Assembly: GCA_013396635.1 (NCBI GenBank)
Contig: WBMW01000585.1
Span: forward strand, 539,565 to 603,564
Length of the DNA: 64,000 nucleotides
Origin: Penelope pileata
Taxonomy: Eukaryota > Chordata > Aves > Galliformes > Cracidae
Direction: 5' to 3'
Positions 38,841 to 53,100 of this stretch are shown piece by piece; within the stretch, counting starts at the first letter, position 1, and every line of letters starts with the position of its first letter. The notes below the pieces were generated by a model. The model was not told the origin of the DNA and made no database searches. It saw only the letters and a list, made by a program, of their open reading frames with translations. Both the position numbers and the translations under genes were made by a program.

Positions 38841-41800
38841 GCAGTCCATATCTGTAAGACTGGAGACAGGATCTTGAGCTTTGTTCTTAGCTTTGGAGGT
38901 CTGTGGCTTCTCCATAGCTTCTTCAGTTATCTGCCAAACCTGACCATCTGCCCTTGGGATAATGAACTTAGCAAAAGGCAAAACAGCTGAGCTGCGAGAT
39001 TCAACAGTTGTATCCTCTGTATGCAATGGGTCTTGTTTTACAGTTACTCTGGTCTTTATCAGGATGATTTCTCAGCTCAGAATATCAATTATCTCTCACA
39101 TTCTATAAATACCATAAAGAAAGAAGCTTCTTGAAAAAGAACTAGTAAATAAATCATTCTGCCAAAAGTTTACAAGTTGTGTGTTACAATGCATACCCCA
39201 ACGGCAGCCTTTCAAGCATTAATGACTTACACTTTCTTAATCACTTTTTTTAATTACAAAAACCAGACAGAGCTTATTGTCAACAAATTACTTGCTATAA
39301 TTTCATTGTTCCTCCTCAAATCAAGATCATGTTGAATATGTTAAAATGTATAAATAAAACCAATGCCAAACTTTTCTATAACAAACTTATGAAACAGTTG
39401 TCTTTTGAAGATGTCCTTAAAGCAGTGAGTTTAGGTTATTTTCCATCTTGTCCTGTATCATGGTTTGTGTTACAACATGGGGTTTCATCTTAGTGAAGGC
39501 CTAAAGTACTAATCCATTGGCACATTCCTTGCTCTCATTAAGACTGACAAGCGATAATTACTTCATACTTGTACTCATTAATAACTGAAATTGTCTTCCA
39601 CTTTCTTATATTAGCAATAATTTACATTTAGTACTGAATCCATTAACTGGAGTCAGGTCCTCAGGTCAGAACTCTCGTTTTCCATCTTCCTGACTCTTTT
39701 TCCACATCTCAGGCGGGCAGCCCCTATCCCCATCTGGCACGGGGTGCTGTCACTACACCCTGTGATCCAGGCACATGTGCTATGTTGTGTCAGCACTAAT
39801 GGAAAAGCAGATAACTATCTCTGCCTCCCAGACTAACCCATATCTGCAGTCCTAGAAAGAGCAGTCAAGCTTTGCTTTGTTGCTGCCATAAGGGTGATAT
39901 ACGGGTGGTGATTTGAAGCCCAAATAAATGAGACCAATTCACTTCATAACAGCTCAATGGAAGCACAGGCTAATGCCCAACCTAAGGAATACAAAGTTAT
40001 AGAGGAAGAGATGAAACACTTTTGGTATCATATGGCCCTAAACTGAAGTCCTGGAGGAACTGAATAAAAGCTTTAACTTAGGCAGTGCTCTTACATTTGC
40101 TGCTTCTCCCAGAGATTTCGATGAATTGCAAAGGTGCTGCTACAATTAAAATGGACTGACCTTAGACATTGCAGGTGAAGAAAGGACACAGAGCAATAGG
40201 ACTCTCTGGTAAACCCCGACCTAACACTAAACTTATGGCATAGACTTAAAAGAGAAACATAGGGCTTTTCGAAAGACATACTTGGGTGGATAAGGCTGAA
40301 AATTTTATGAAACTGCAAGAAATTTCTTTGAAGAAGAAAAGATAGTAACAGTCTTGTACTTAGGGCCTCAACAAGGAATTCCTGACAAACTTTCCAGTTT
40401 GCTTTGCTATTTTTGTTAGCAGGGCTTGGCTTAGTTCCAGCCATGATCAGAGAGGGCCCAGAAATCTGTGAGATGATTGAAGAAAAGTGAAAGTTTAAAG
40501 GATATCTAAGATCTCTGGAATTCCTTGTCAGCAGACTCACATCTATTTACCAGGATTGATGAAGAGGCATGGCTTTTTTTGTTTTGTTTTCTGACAGCTT
40601 AAAATTATTCAGAAAATCATTGCTTGAGAATAAAAAGAAAAATAAAGGGCTCAGAAAGGAAAATTTTAGATACTGTACTGATCCAAACTGCACAAAACTA
40701 GCTCCAGGCTTAAGTGCCCACAAAAAGCTATGTGTTTCATTATCCTTTTTGCATTTGGCATGGCAAAAAAGACCAAACTAATAATAACACCTAACAGCCC
40801 CTGTCACTTCTGCATCCTCTTGCCTGTCTGTAAGGGCTGAGAGCACTACTTTGCTTGGTGTGACTGCCAAATGACACAAAACACTTTGCTGCCTGTTCCT
40901 CTCATGTTCCCCTCAAGCAAGCAGGAAGGATTGCCGTCTGTTCCCTTATGGAGGCCCTTGGTCTCACTCTTGCTCTTGGGACAGGGAAGCCTTGGGGCAG
41001 CCCAGCTCAGTAGCGCTCAACAGAGGTTGTTTCACAAAGCTGGGGGCTGGAAAGGGTAATTATCATTTTCTATGCCTCTTTTTTCTGCAAGAAAAGGAAT
41101 TTTGCTTGGTTTTTGTCAGGCCCTTAGCTCCTACGCTAATGATACCAATGGGCTCCCTTGAGCAGCTGGGCAAATTTGCAATCAGATTTTCCTTAAAATT
41201 TCCTGCAACATATGCAAATATGATAAAGTAAAAGGTAATTTATCATTTTTTTTAAATGAAAAAAAGATGAATTTTTGAATTGTGTGATATGAGTGTTTAT
41301 TCTCTTTTTTCATTTGGAAACAAAAGCTTTGTTATTTCACAGAAAAGATTTAAAAGTTTACATGAAGTGTGGAAAAAAGAAAGAAAAGATTTCTATTGTA
41401 ATCACTAGGGTCAGAAAAAAAGAAGGGAAAAAAAAAGATCAAAATGCTGACATTGTAAAAATTTGCCAAAGATTTAACTGTGACGTAAAGCATATCATTA
41501 AAATTTGCTCTACTACTTCTCCTGTTGTAATTCCATGGACTGACACAAAGAGAGTCGAAAGATTCATCTTTATTTTTTCCTGGAAAATTTAACTTCCATT
41601 CCCCTCATCCAGAAATACTTTGAATTTTATTTTTCCCCTCATTATGTGTGGCAGTTTGTCAGATATTTGATATAAGCATATTAAAGCCTTGGGGGCTCCT
41701 CCCAAATTAATTGGGGTGATCCAGGCCAGATTAGAAAGGCTCTGTGCAAATACAACACACAGTGGCAAAGCCGATTTGATGTTCCTTATTCAGGGCTCAG

Positions 41801-44800
41801 GGCTGGTCATGTAGGTCCCATGGCAGTGTCTCTAATCTCAAGCCTTGCAGACAAAAATTTGCATGTGAAAGAAGCCAGCCACATCGCAAGCTTCTTAATT
41901 CTCCTTCAGACTCTCCTCCTGGCTTTGCTGGGAGAGGGTGAAACAACAGCGAGCCACCCATGGCTTTTGTGCCAGCAGGAGCCCTTAGTGGGCTTTTGGG
42001 TTGTTTGTACATGCCAGCTTTCTTCTGTCACGAGAGATCTGTTACGGTGGGATCTGGCACGCACAGAGGAGCAATCCTGGAGGTGTGAGGGGCTGATGGG
42101 ACACCTTCTGCCTCTGAGTGGCATGAGGACATCTCAGTGCCATCCCAGCAAGATGCCAGCTAAGTCCTTTCGCCTCCTCTCAGCACCATGGGCAGCATCA
42201 GGGCAGGTTCCCACGCCTCTGCCCTCAACTGCGTTGTCTTTTTCAGTTTCCTCACTCTTATTTTTCCCCCTTATGACACTTACGTGCTTGTTGTTGCCCG
42301 TAGTTTGCTCTTCTCCCTCTCAAATTTTTGTGGAAAAGAAGTGAATGAGGGAAAACCTGAATAAATAGAAAGAGGGAAAATCATGTTGTTCTTTTAAGAA
42401 GGTGCAAATAATTTTTCGAACAGGATATCATTTTGCTCAGAGAATGAATGAGAATTTTTAAATCTTGTGCTATGTGTTGTGGAAGTCCTCTGTTTTCTGC
42501 TTTTCAACCGTAGCAAATTGTAAATAACGCCATAATATTCCCTTTTCTTTCTGAGGTAAATCTCAAATAGATGAATTCCTTGGTCTATCCATAACTTAAA
42601 TATCCCTCTATAGTAATGCTAGAATCTGTCTCAGTTTATTGCACTATAACTAGTGCTGCAACATAAATAAATAAAATAATACAGAACAGTCAATTCTGCT
42701 GGTCCAGCATCATGTATCAATTTGCACTAATAAGTTAATTTCCATAATTGTTATTCAGGAATAACATAATTTGAGAGAAAAGAGGTCATAATGGTCGTGA
42801 TGCCCTGAGAGGATTTTGCCTTGCTGAAGTCAACACATTGAAACCTCTGAAGGATTCTGGAGAGAATAAAGCCCATAACCCAATCATTGAGTTAATGTTA
42901 TTACTCATTTATTTGTTTTCCATCAGCAAGATACCCCGTGACCTCCAAAACAAGAATGTGCCTTTGATATGCAGCTACATCACGTTGGTTCTCTCACTGC
43001 TCATCCTGATCCTGTAAAAGTCAACCACGAGTCTTGCAGCGGATCTACAAAAGCACTGCATATGTTTTCCTTTTGTATCTGTGTAAATAAGGGGGAGCAC
43101 AGGAAAAGAGAGAGCTCTTTATGTCTTGTAAAACAAATGAGTCCCCTTCAACTCACTTTTGTCTCCCCTGCTGAGATCCCTTCAGATTAGCTACTGTTCG
43201 GGTAAGTCAAGAGACTCAGGTGCAATGCTGCTGGAATATATGACCCTGTTGAGCTAACTCAGGCAACGCTGACATTTTTACAAAAAAAGATATATCTCCT
43301 AGTGGATTGCTGGGGAAACTGCTATACATCAGATTAGGATGTCATATGCTACATTTTATTTTGTCACTTAAATTAAATGCATTTGTAATATGTACAGTAG
43401 TAAAATCAAATAAGGATTTAATCCATTTTAGAAACATGTTCTATTAAAGGGAGAAATGTTCACAGCAAACTCAGAATGTTATAGTGCATTTGCAGTAAAT
43501 ATTAATGACATTCTTTGGCGGCTTTATTTTTGCCTGTACCATATGTGAGACACTGACCTTTCTAACTATTCTATACTAATAATCTGATCCTTAGTAAAAT
43601 AGGATTGTAATCACTGTTTGTGCAACTATGGTAGATGTTGCAGAAGATGGTTTGGTTTAAAAGGAATGAATAAATTTGTAGCTTGTACCATAATGTTAGA
43701 GTCTACACTGGCACTTTCTGTGATGACAGGTGGATAAAAAACTCTTTTTCTTGCCATTCAAAAATAAAAAGAAGTGAGCTGAAGAGTAAAATTTCAAAAA
43801 AAGCATTTCATTTAAATGTCATTTCAAGTGGAAAGAAAGCTTAAAAGATTTTGAAATAGGCATTATTCACAGAACCTTCTAGGATCCCTCCCCTCAGTAG
43901 GAAAAATCACAGAATATTTCAATTAAACTGAATTTGCATTTTCATTGTGAGTTAACGCTTCACTCTACATTTTCCACCCACTTTCTTTTAATGACTGATA
44001 CTCCAGAGTTACTAGAACAGGAAGACTGAAAGCAGAATTAATGAGATCAACAATATTCTTATGATATTTGTGTTGTAGGTGATTTTGGAGAGGTTAACTG
44101 AAAATACTGACTTGCGAAGTTAAGAGCAATGTGATCACCCCATTGGAATAAATGAAAGCCTCAGGACCCTCCTTTCAAGGGGGACAGCCTTGATACTCTC
44201 ACAACTTCTTACCCATCAGACAAGAAAGCTGAGAATCTCCACCCAGACGGTTGTTTGTGACAAGGAACGTTCCAAGAGCACCTTCTTCCGCAACTCAGCT
44301 GTCTGACTAAAGAAGGTGGCTGTGTCATCTCTGCATGCTCCAGCAGGCTCATCAATTAATGAAATTTGAATCTTCATCCATCCTCAAGGTTTTTCATCTC
44401 ATATTCCCCAAAGATGATCTACTCAAAGAGGCCCAGTTCAGGCAGCACTGGTTCTGAAGCATACCTTCATCCCTGTACATGTTCATAAAAATATTTCTCA
44501 TCATCTGGTTTTCAGATACACTAATCCTTCCTTATCCATGACCTCACTTGGATTTCAGTAGAATAACTGAGAGCAGAGTTGACATGAAAATTTGATTTCT
44601 CAGCAATTAATTCTTCCATTTTTTCCGGTCAGTAAATATATTTCATATGAAGAGATGGAAAAAAAGGGACAAGGTGAGGGTTCTCACACAGGCCTTGACC
44701 TTGCCATTTTTGTAGATACAATTAATAGCTTTCTCACAGTGGCTTAATTTACTAAAAGCATGGGGCAGCTTGGGCTCAAGGACACAGTTGTTTGTGTTTC

Positions 44801-45000
44801 TTGCTTTCTTGAGGTAGCACATTGTCTAACTCCCAACTCTTCTCAGCATAGATATGGAAAGACAGACCACAGAAAAAAGGAGCTACTGATGTTAAAAGCA
44901 TCCTACTGCACACTCAGAGCCTTTTCTCTTTTTTGTATACATACATTTCCTGTGAGAAGCTGGGAATTGCACATCTTTGAATTGATAGCAAAATGGACTC

Positions 45001-45023
45001 AAAAAAAAAAAAAAAAGAAAAAA
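45001..45023 (+). repeat. Poly-A run (A16-G-A6)
   Basis: A16, one G, then A6. It could be the tail of a retroposed sequence, but the preceding 240 bases (an open frame from 44760) resemble no known transcript. Confidence 0.8.
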
Positions 45024-46335
45024 CGTAGATTTTTTTCTGTTAGCAGTCTCACGTCATTAAATATTTCTTTGCTTTCATCTACAACAAGCACAACGAGATA
45101 ATTCTATTTACCATTCCTCACCAAGAAAAGTAATTAGAATGCAAGGTAATTTCCATAAAATGCATTATGACTTTAATATCAGTAAAAGCCACTTAAATAT
45201 TAAATGCATAGAAAAAATATTAGCTAAATTATCATAGAATAATACGATCAGGTTACTTTAGGAGAAAAAAGTGATAGATGTGTTTTAATAAACTGTGCAA
45301 AATTATATGTATCATATTCTTGCTTCCTGTCAATTTTATTTAGAGTTAAATGCCATTGTGATAATTAGTTGGGTTTTACTGTGTTCATTAAAAGCTTTCT
45401 AATGATCACATAGAGGAATAAGTAAAATTAATTTCTTTCTTTAAACTCAAATTCATCAAATGAATAAACAAAAAGCTTTTGCTGAGGCAGAGACACAATA
45501 TCATATGGGTTCTCCCAGGCAGATAAGCATGGAGTATGAGCACAATATTGAGTCTACACAGGCTTTCATTTTGTATCGATGCTGCTGTTTTTGATTTACA
45601 AACAGGAGCACGAAGTGTGAAGGAGATAGTGAGTCAAATCTGGTATTCTTATTCACGCAAAAGTTCAGAGCTCTTTCTATGAATCCAGGGAAGATTCCCC
45701 AGCACGAATGAGAAAAGATATGACTAACACTTCAAACCTCTGCATTTGTTTTTTAGGGTGTGGAGACCACATATTTCAAAAATTTTCTAAGCCTGGTTTG
45801 CAATTATATAAAAAACTCTCGAAAAACAATGTGATAGGGAAGCCTCCATTCACAGCTCTCTAGAACTGAAAACATTCGCAAAGAACTTTCATATCATACT
45901 AACATCCAGAAAAAATATTTATAAACTCTGAGGATGTGACTTCTGACTGAGAAATTAGTTTAGAGAAAGCAATATCTGAAGAACCGTGAACACCTCATAA
46001 AGACAAACTAGCAAAACTAAAAGATTCAAAATCAGGGCTATTAAATTTGTTGTCTATACACATGAAAATGTTTATATAAGAAAATAATATTTTTGAAAAA
46101 CTGCTTACATGACTTCAGTGAATCAATCCAATGGCTGGCAATGCTAATGTCTATGAGATATCAGTCAAGCGAGCCTGATTTAGAGTCCATTTCATGTTAC
46201 AAGTAGCTTCTGCATTTCACACTGGGTTAGCTCTTCTGTGAATAAGAAGGAAATCAAAGTGTAAAAGCAAAGTGATAATTTCATTTGAGTGAAAATATAA
46301 CACTAGGATGAACCTGGGTAACAACTGAACAATTC

Positions 46336-46555
46336 TGCACCAACACGAGAAAGAATTTGTTCATGGTGCAGGTGACGGAGCACTGGAACAGGCTGCCAAA
46401 GTAGGTTGTGGAATCTCCTTCCCTGAAGATATTCAAGACCCATATGGATGCCTACCTATGTGACCTGCTGTAAGGAACCTGCTTTGGCAGGGGGATTGGA
46501 CTCAATGATCTCTTAACGTCCCTTCCAACCCCTACAACTCTGTGATTCTGTGATT
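46336..46555 (+). mobile_element. CR1 LINE, short 3' end
   Basis: It starts at ATTCTGCACCAACACGAGAAAGAA, which corresponds to the CR1 'TTCCGTCTGAACATGAGGAAGAACTT' segment. It continues through GTGACGGAGCACTGGAACAGGCTGCC, GAATCTCCTTCCCTGAAGATATTCAAGACCC and TTGGACTCAATGATCTCTTAACGTCCCTTCCAACCCC to the terminal repeats CTGTGATTCTGTGATT. The wording differs from the copy at 32238 (ends in ATTCTGTG rather than ATTCTATG, and has 'ESPSLEIFKT' rather than 'DVPSLEVFKA' text), so it belongs to a different CR1 subfamily. Only the last ~220 bases are present. Confidence 0.95.
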
Positions 46556-49500
46556 ATGTTCTTAAACCTTAGTACACTTGTATTCTTTCATTCAAAATTC
46601 TGCTAAAGCTGGTGGAAAGTATTCATTTGCCAGCTAAATCTCACAGTGCTGTTTTGTGCTATCTTGTTCATTCCAGAGGACTTGATTACAATAGCTCTAT
46701 GAATAATTTCTCCTCAAGAAGATATCAAAGCTGAGATGCAGGTAGGATCAGAATAGAAACTCTAATAAGAGAGGAGTTAATCATGTCACCTTAATTGAAA
46801 AGTAGTAATAAAAATAATTGAGTTTAATACATAATCTAAATCATTGTGTGTTAAGACAATGCATTCTGCTTAGGCTTTGAAAAAATTATTTATTTCGTGT
46901 AGAGTTAAGATTTCATTTGTTTTTATAATGGAATGCTCGCCAATTGACTTTAATAACAGCAGTTTGTTAAATCAGATTTTGAATTGGAGCACAGATTTGA
47001 AGTTCATATGTTAATTTTTGACACCATATACTTAGCATTTATAGCTGGTTTGTAAGGTGGTTAAATTTATTTTCATGAGATTTAATAATCATTGTCTTAT
47101 ATTACAGAAATTAAATTAGTTTTCTCTGCTGTCCTGATGAGAGGCAATTTGCCTTATGACTATCTTACTTTACTTTTAAAACACTGTATGACTTCTTGGT
47201 TTTTTTGAGAGGATTTATTTTTCAGTGACTGGTCATACTTCTATCACAAAATTTATCTTTATACTTAAAGTACTTTCCAGGAAAGGAGAGAAGCTCTGTT
47301 GTTTAGCTGCATTTTCCCCTTATGCTACTTCTGACGCTGTGTTCATGCAGTGAATGAACAACTGATTCTAGGCAGTGGCAAAGGGTTCAGCTGAATTTTC
47401 AGAAAACAAAAAAAAATCTGATTGCTATCACTGTTTCCTTTCAAAAATCAGTCAATTCCCAAGTCACTCAAATTTAGTTCTGAAGGACTCCACCTCAAAA
47501 TGATTTTATTTTCCTTTAAAATTAATCTTGAGCTGACTCCTTGGAATATCTTATGCTGTTTTGTAGTCAGATACTCCATTCCAGAAACCCTTTAATGCAC
47601 ATTTAATTCTAAGCTGATGGTTATGTCCTATCCATGTAGTAGTTGAAGTATATGCATGAACATAGAAGTTGCCCATAAACAGGGACATATGACCAGATGT
47701 GGGCTTTGAGCAACAGTCCAGGGGTTCAGATGTGGTATTTGTGATTCAAGATTTGATGCTAACGCTCTTCATGGCCTCACTCAAACAATATAGCCCTGTG
47801 TGTTTTGGGCATTTCCAGAACCTCTATTGCATCAAAGTGCTGTGGGGCTTAGTCAACAAATGATTCAAAATCTGTTTGAGACCCTTAATGGGTAATTAAG
47901 ATATAGAGGAAAAATGGACATTATCAGTATTACCAAGGACATGTGCACCATCTTACAATGTTTCAAAGGAAAATGTTCTATTGTTATTCTCAAGGGAAGC
48001 TCTCATTCTTACCGTTGTTGTGCTCTCTCCTTTCACTTCTAGGATATCGTTCTATGCCTTTTCCTATACTGGTGGAATTTTCCAGATCCCTTTTACCCAT
48101 TCGCTTTTCCATGTACTTTCTCCATGCCGCTGCATTCCCCAGCAGCACCAGCTACTTCTGCATTTCACCTACTTTAGCCAGGAGCAGGGAGATATGGAAC
48201 AAGTGGCCACCTGCAAGTGGCACCTTCTTCCTTGCCTGGTGCTAGAACAGGGGAGTTCAGATTTCCATCCTGTTCAAGTGAATGGGACTTACAAGTGGAT
48301 TAATCTCAGGGAAAACTCTGAATATATTCTTCAAGAACTTCTTGCTTCACAAATTAAAAGGACTGGATTTCCTTATGGTAGAAATACAGCGTAGCTGAAA
48401 GCAGTCCCCAGAGAATCTTTCAAAGGCACAAACGCCTTCATGGTGCGTGCCTTCTGAGGGTGCTAGCTGCCTTTGGCAAGCCCCTTCACCCCATTCTTTC
48501 TCGCTGCTTGTTCAATTTAGCTATTCTTTGCATCTCCCTCTCCCATGTGCTAGCATCCATCATCGGTCCTTTTGATCTGTTTGGATGCGCCTTTGTGCTT
48601 TCTGCAGCTGTAGCACTGTCACTCATACGTAAATAGAAGCTATCCTCTGCCTCAATTGTCTTTTGTTTTACTGTCGTTAATGCTGTAGATTCCCAAAGAA
48701 AAGGGAGAGAGAAATGAGCCACTAGGTCAATAATTCCATCCCTGAACATTGCCGTAATGTACCTTAAAACACACTTTCTTGTACTTTGTCCCAATTCGTT
48801 CACCAGGACTCAAATGATGGGGCTCCTGCAACTTCCCCTGGGAGATGAGGCCACAGGAAAACGGAAAGGCTTTTATTGATATTCAACAGACCTTCTTCTT
48901 TTGTTAATTTAGGACCATTACTCCATGTTCCACCATAATCATTTTTTTCCTCGTCCATGGTGCTCCCTTCTTCAGAACACTTCCAGACATTTATGTTCCC
49001 TTCTAATCATCTCTTAGTAAAGATTTTGCTTGTTTTTAGGGCTCTTCCTCCCTTGTATTCTGTCTGAATCCAGCCCCTCAGGGTCATGCTCATCTTTTCA
49101 TCCATAATTGAAAAGACAACTGCTCTGTACAGTAATGGGAGACTTTTTTTTCCACTTTTCCTTCTCAGCTCACGCAAGCTATACAGATCCTCACTCATCT
49201 CTTCAGGCTCTGAGACACAGTGTACCACTGAATTTTAAGCAAAACTACCAGACAAGATCAATGAGCTATTCTGCTTTAAAATCTAGGGCATAAATTGACC
49301 ATCTCTTTGTACATATTTTTACCTTTTCAGCTCTTCAGCAAAATGCAGACTTATCCAACATCAAAAAGTAAAAACGAGCATCTAGACTCTTCTTTTATTT
49401 AAGCAGGGCTTCCCCACTAAAACAAAGGACGCCACTTGCACAGCAACATCTCAGAGCAGTGATTTTGACAATGGCGCCTTTTTCCTTTTCACTAAAGGCA

Positions 49501-50108
49501 ACACTTATTCCAAACTGGAGAACCAGCAAGAGATATACACACCACTTACTCTCCATTTTTAACCTGAAATGAAATTTTGAGGACCATAGCATTGGAGAAG
49601 GACTATGTGATATGCTGGAAAAGTTTACTCACATGGAACTGTCCTGTCAATACAACCTCAAGGGATGGTTTTGGCCTGAAGTTCTCCGGCTGAGCATTTG
49701 CATCCTTCATTTATGATGTGATATTAGCAAAGTTCAGCAGTAAGTGTCTGCTGGCTAAGGTGTGTGCATTCTCCCAGCTAGCATGCACACCTCTGGCATG
49801 GACACTTCTCATCGGGAGTAAAACTGAGCTTGGTATTTCACATCTGCTGTGTGCTAAGAACGTGTATGGTATCACGGCTCTAGTGTAGATGGTGACTGAA
49901 GGCACAACACCTACTCTTCTGCAAGGCTCTGCCATTTGTCTTAGAATCTGAATTTTGAGATCTTTGGCACCAGGAATAGTTGAGTACACCACACATGCCT
50001 ATTTGTGTGGGCACAGTTTTAACAGTTTTAAACATGAAGAATTACAGTAATGCAATTATTGGTTATTTGCAAGGAACCACACTAAAAAAAATTTTTTTAA
50101 ATAAAGAT
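46556..50108. other. Non-coding sequence, repeat-poor
   Basis: No gene is recognised. The part 46790-47160 is AT-rich, complex rather than simple-sequence, and dense in homeodomain-type TAAT/ATTA cores, which makes it a candidate non-coding regulatory element. The frames at 47943-48394 and 48486-48803 have no recognisable domains. Confidence 0.45.
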
Positions 50109-50158
50109 AAAAAGAAGGAAGGAAGAAAGAAGGAAGGAAATAAAGAAGGAAAGAAGGG
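50109..50158 (+). repeat. Purine-only GAA/GGAA-type tract
   Basis: Imperfect repeats of AAGG and GAAG. The run is almost entirely purine on this strand for about 50 bases, interrupted by one T (in AAATAAAG). It is a low-complexity tetranucleotide-type microsatellite. Confidence 0.85.
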
Positions 50159-53100
50159 CTTAACAGCACACACAAATTTGTGGTGGGAGCCACATCCTGT
50201 ACTAAGTGCCACCCATGAGATGCAAAGTGGCAGACAATTAAATATATGAAGCATCGTATGTGTGTTAGCTTGGTGCTATGCTGGGTGCTGTTTTTTTTCC
50301 GAAGCAAGCTTCAGCCCAGCTGCTGGCTACCTATTATATAGGGAAAGAAAAACTATTTGTGTCTATAGGCAGAGAGAAGGAAATCATTAGAATGTGACAA
50401 GTTTCTGGGCTGAGTGATACAGCACATGTAATCTCATTATCTCTGCTGGGGAATGGCAGGAGTATGCGTGTAAAGCAGGGTTTTATGTGTGCAGTTCAGT
50501 CAGTGAGGACTAATGGATTGATAATGGGCTGTTCGTTGCTGTTCAGATTTTGGCTCACATCCACAGTGGGGTACGTCAGAGCAGATCCGCTGAAGCACAG
50601 TGATTGATACTTGTGCTGGATGTAAGCTGGTGAGTGTTTAGACTTATTTCCATTCAGTGGGTAACTTATTACACTGTTTTCTCTAGGTTTACCCATGCAC
50701 ATATTACAAATGTAACTAGATGTCCTCATGATTGTTTGCATTCCTCTGAAAAATGAATAGAAAGATTCAGAGGTTCAGAGAGGAAAAAAAAGTGTTTGGG
50801 GGCGGGGGGGAGGAATTTTGTGACAGCAAAGGACAAAGGGAACTGGCTGTATGAGAGAGAAGAAAAGGCTCAAGAAGAAGCCAAGAATTTCTGCAGGGCA
50901 TCCCAAACTTGAAAAGCATTGATTTAAGGACAAAGAATATTTAAGAGCACCACAAGGAAAAGTCAACGGCAACATGAGCTATATTGTCTTTTATCTAAGT
51001 CACTGTATTTCCTGCCATGCCAAAAGAGTGATTTGCTTCTGTAATTATGTGCCCCTGCAAGGACTCCATAAACAGAAAATACCAACCATGTAGGAAGTCT
51101 GAGGGAAAGACAGAGTAAACCACTGCATCCTCCTGGGATCAGTCAGTCCTGGCACTGACCTTTCTGTCTGGGTAAGAGACTGAGACCCCTTGCCCATGTC
51201 ATACAGTTGAGCGCCTAGACAGAAAGGCAGCGCTATGGACTGCCAAGACTGCAGAGAGTGCAAGAGCACTCACATCCACAGCTGGGAGGTGCATCCATCA
51301 CAGGCAGGTGAGCATCCGTTTGGGGAGCCTTCCTATTTGGTGACTATTGCAAGTGGAAAAGCAGCATGGGAGTCACTGATTCTTTCTCAAAAGTAGAGAA
51401 GATAGATCTCTGGCACAGAGCTACTAGTTTGAGTAGTAATGGATACATGGGAATCAGAGCTATTGAGCACCCTAGGTTGTTGTACTAAATTTGACACGAG
51501 CAGCCCCAGTTGTGTCTGTTGGTGAAAACTGTGAGAAGTTGCCTCACGACTAGGTGGGAACAACCTGACAGAGTGAAGAAACTTGGCTTTCCATTAACTC
51601 TGTCTCAGCAGCTGTCAGTGCAAAGCACACTAAGGGCTGATCAGAGAGGCATTGCTCTCCCGTGGGAGATGTGCCAGTCAGCAGACAGAGCTAGAGCTCA
51701 GCCACCAAATGCTCATTCCCACTCAAAGAGGCACGTTTTCCTGCTTTGTGAGTGCCTCTTCTGCTTCATGGTTATGTGAGGTCTCTCCACAAGTTATGGG
51801 CCACACTGTCAACCCAGGTGAGGTGATTTCCTCTTGAGCAAATGAGAGATATGGAGAAAAGATATGAGGAGAGCAAGGCGCTCACAGAACCTGCTCAGCA
51901 CCTTGCAGCTCATCAGACTGTGTGCAACAGCTCAAGCTGGATGAGGAGTCAAGAAGACAGTGAAATCTCTTGTCCAGATTCTTCCTTGAACACCCTGGGG
52001 AGCTCCAGGTATGCTTATTGCTCAATTAAGATGTTGCAAATAGTGATATCAGCCAGACTGATGGGGAAGTGTTTGTCATCGCAGGCAATCTCAAGGCAGA
52101 GAGAAGTTGAATCATCTCCAGACTCAGACACCCATAGATATGTCATGGTTTTTGTCTGTCTGCCAGATAGTTCCATTAAAGTCTGGAAAATCTGCAGCTC
52201 TAACACTGCTGCCATTCTGTTCTGCTGCTTTCCCTCCTGTGCCTTTTATTTTGCTTTATAGCATTACATGACATAGCATAATACATTCACATTTTTTACA
52301 ACACAACAACAAAAAATCTTCCTCTGGATCAATAGCAAGTGTAGTATCCAATTGATATTCTTGGCAGCAGAGCAAATAAGCAACTGCCTGCAGTCAAAAC
52401 ACATCGGCTGCCTTGGCAGTGGTGCAGCATCTCCCGTAGGTGGAATTTCTTTTACCTGCTCCTTAAAAAATGCGTAGGCACTAATTTTACAAGGCATTTC
52501 CCAAAGGCTGAGATACTATCAGCTATATTTCCTATATTTGGTCTCAAGCAAAGTCAGTGGGGAAAAATCTTCAGAGAATTGCAATATTTGGAAGCATGAG
52601 CCATGTGTCAAATTGTGCATGAATTTCAGGACTTGCACAGCTGCACATATGCCAACCTAAAATATAAAATGCAGAAAACTAAAAAGCAAAACAATGAGAA
52701 ACAATTAAAAGAAAGGAATTGTGTGGTATGTATACAAAGTTCTTACTTAAAATGAACCTGGTATCAGTAACCATTAACTACTGTTCATTTAGTTAGTTGC
52801 AAGAAATATTGGATTCTACCAACCATCACGTGCTAGTCATTTTTAATCTTTATATGCAAGCCTAAAACAACAGATGAAAATATTTTCATTAAGCTTTTCA
52901 TTCTACCTCTTGTATCAAAGAAATTATGTTTCACTTTCCATTCCTACCTTTTAAACTTTCTCCTTTGCTATCCACAGGCTAGTTGCAATGCAGTAAGAGA
53001 GAATGTTTCAATGTCTCCTTAAGCATCTCTTTAGAGATGCAAATGGAGCTTTGCTCCTGCTTTTTGAAAATCAAAACATTTACCTCCAAGGAATTAGCTC

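Larger units (their letters stand above)
35481..46335. other. Non-coding sequence, few repeats
   Basis: No gene or interspersed element is recognised across this stretch. It holds the two longest open frames of the window, 36946-37461 on the minus strand (171 codons) and 41820-42344 on the plus strand (174 codons). Neither has a recognisable domain. Homopolymer runs lie at 38814-38826 (A13, followed by GA repeats to 38840) and 45001-45016 (A16). A paired CRE-like site lies at 35723-35746. The block 43330-43560 is AT-rich and repeat-free and could be regulatory, but nothing in the sequence proves it. Confidence 0.5.

Noticed and set aside
40091..40540. 149-codon open frame on the minus strand
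   Set aside because: No domain or motif, rich in Ser/Leu/Phe as expected from AT-rich pyrimidine sequence, and no exon context.
50798..50810. G-rich run as a possible G-quadruplex
   Set aside because: Only two G runs lie close together, short of the four needed for the usual intramolecular fold.
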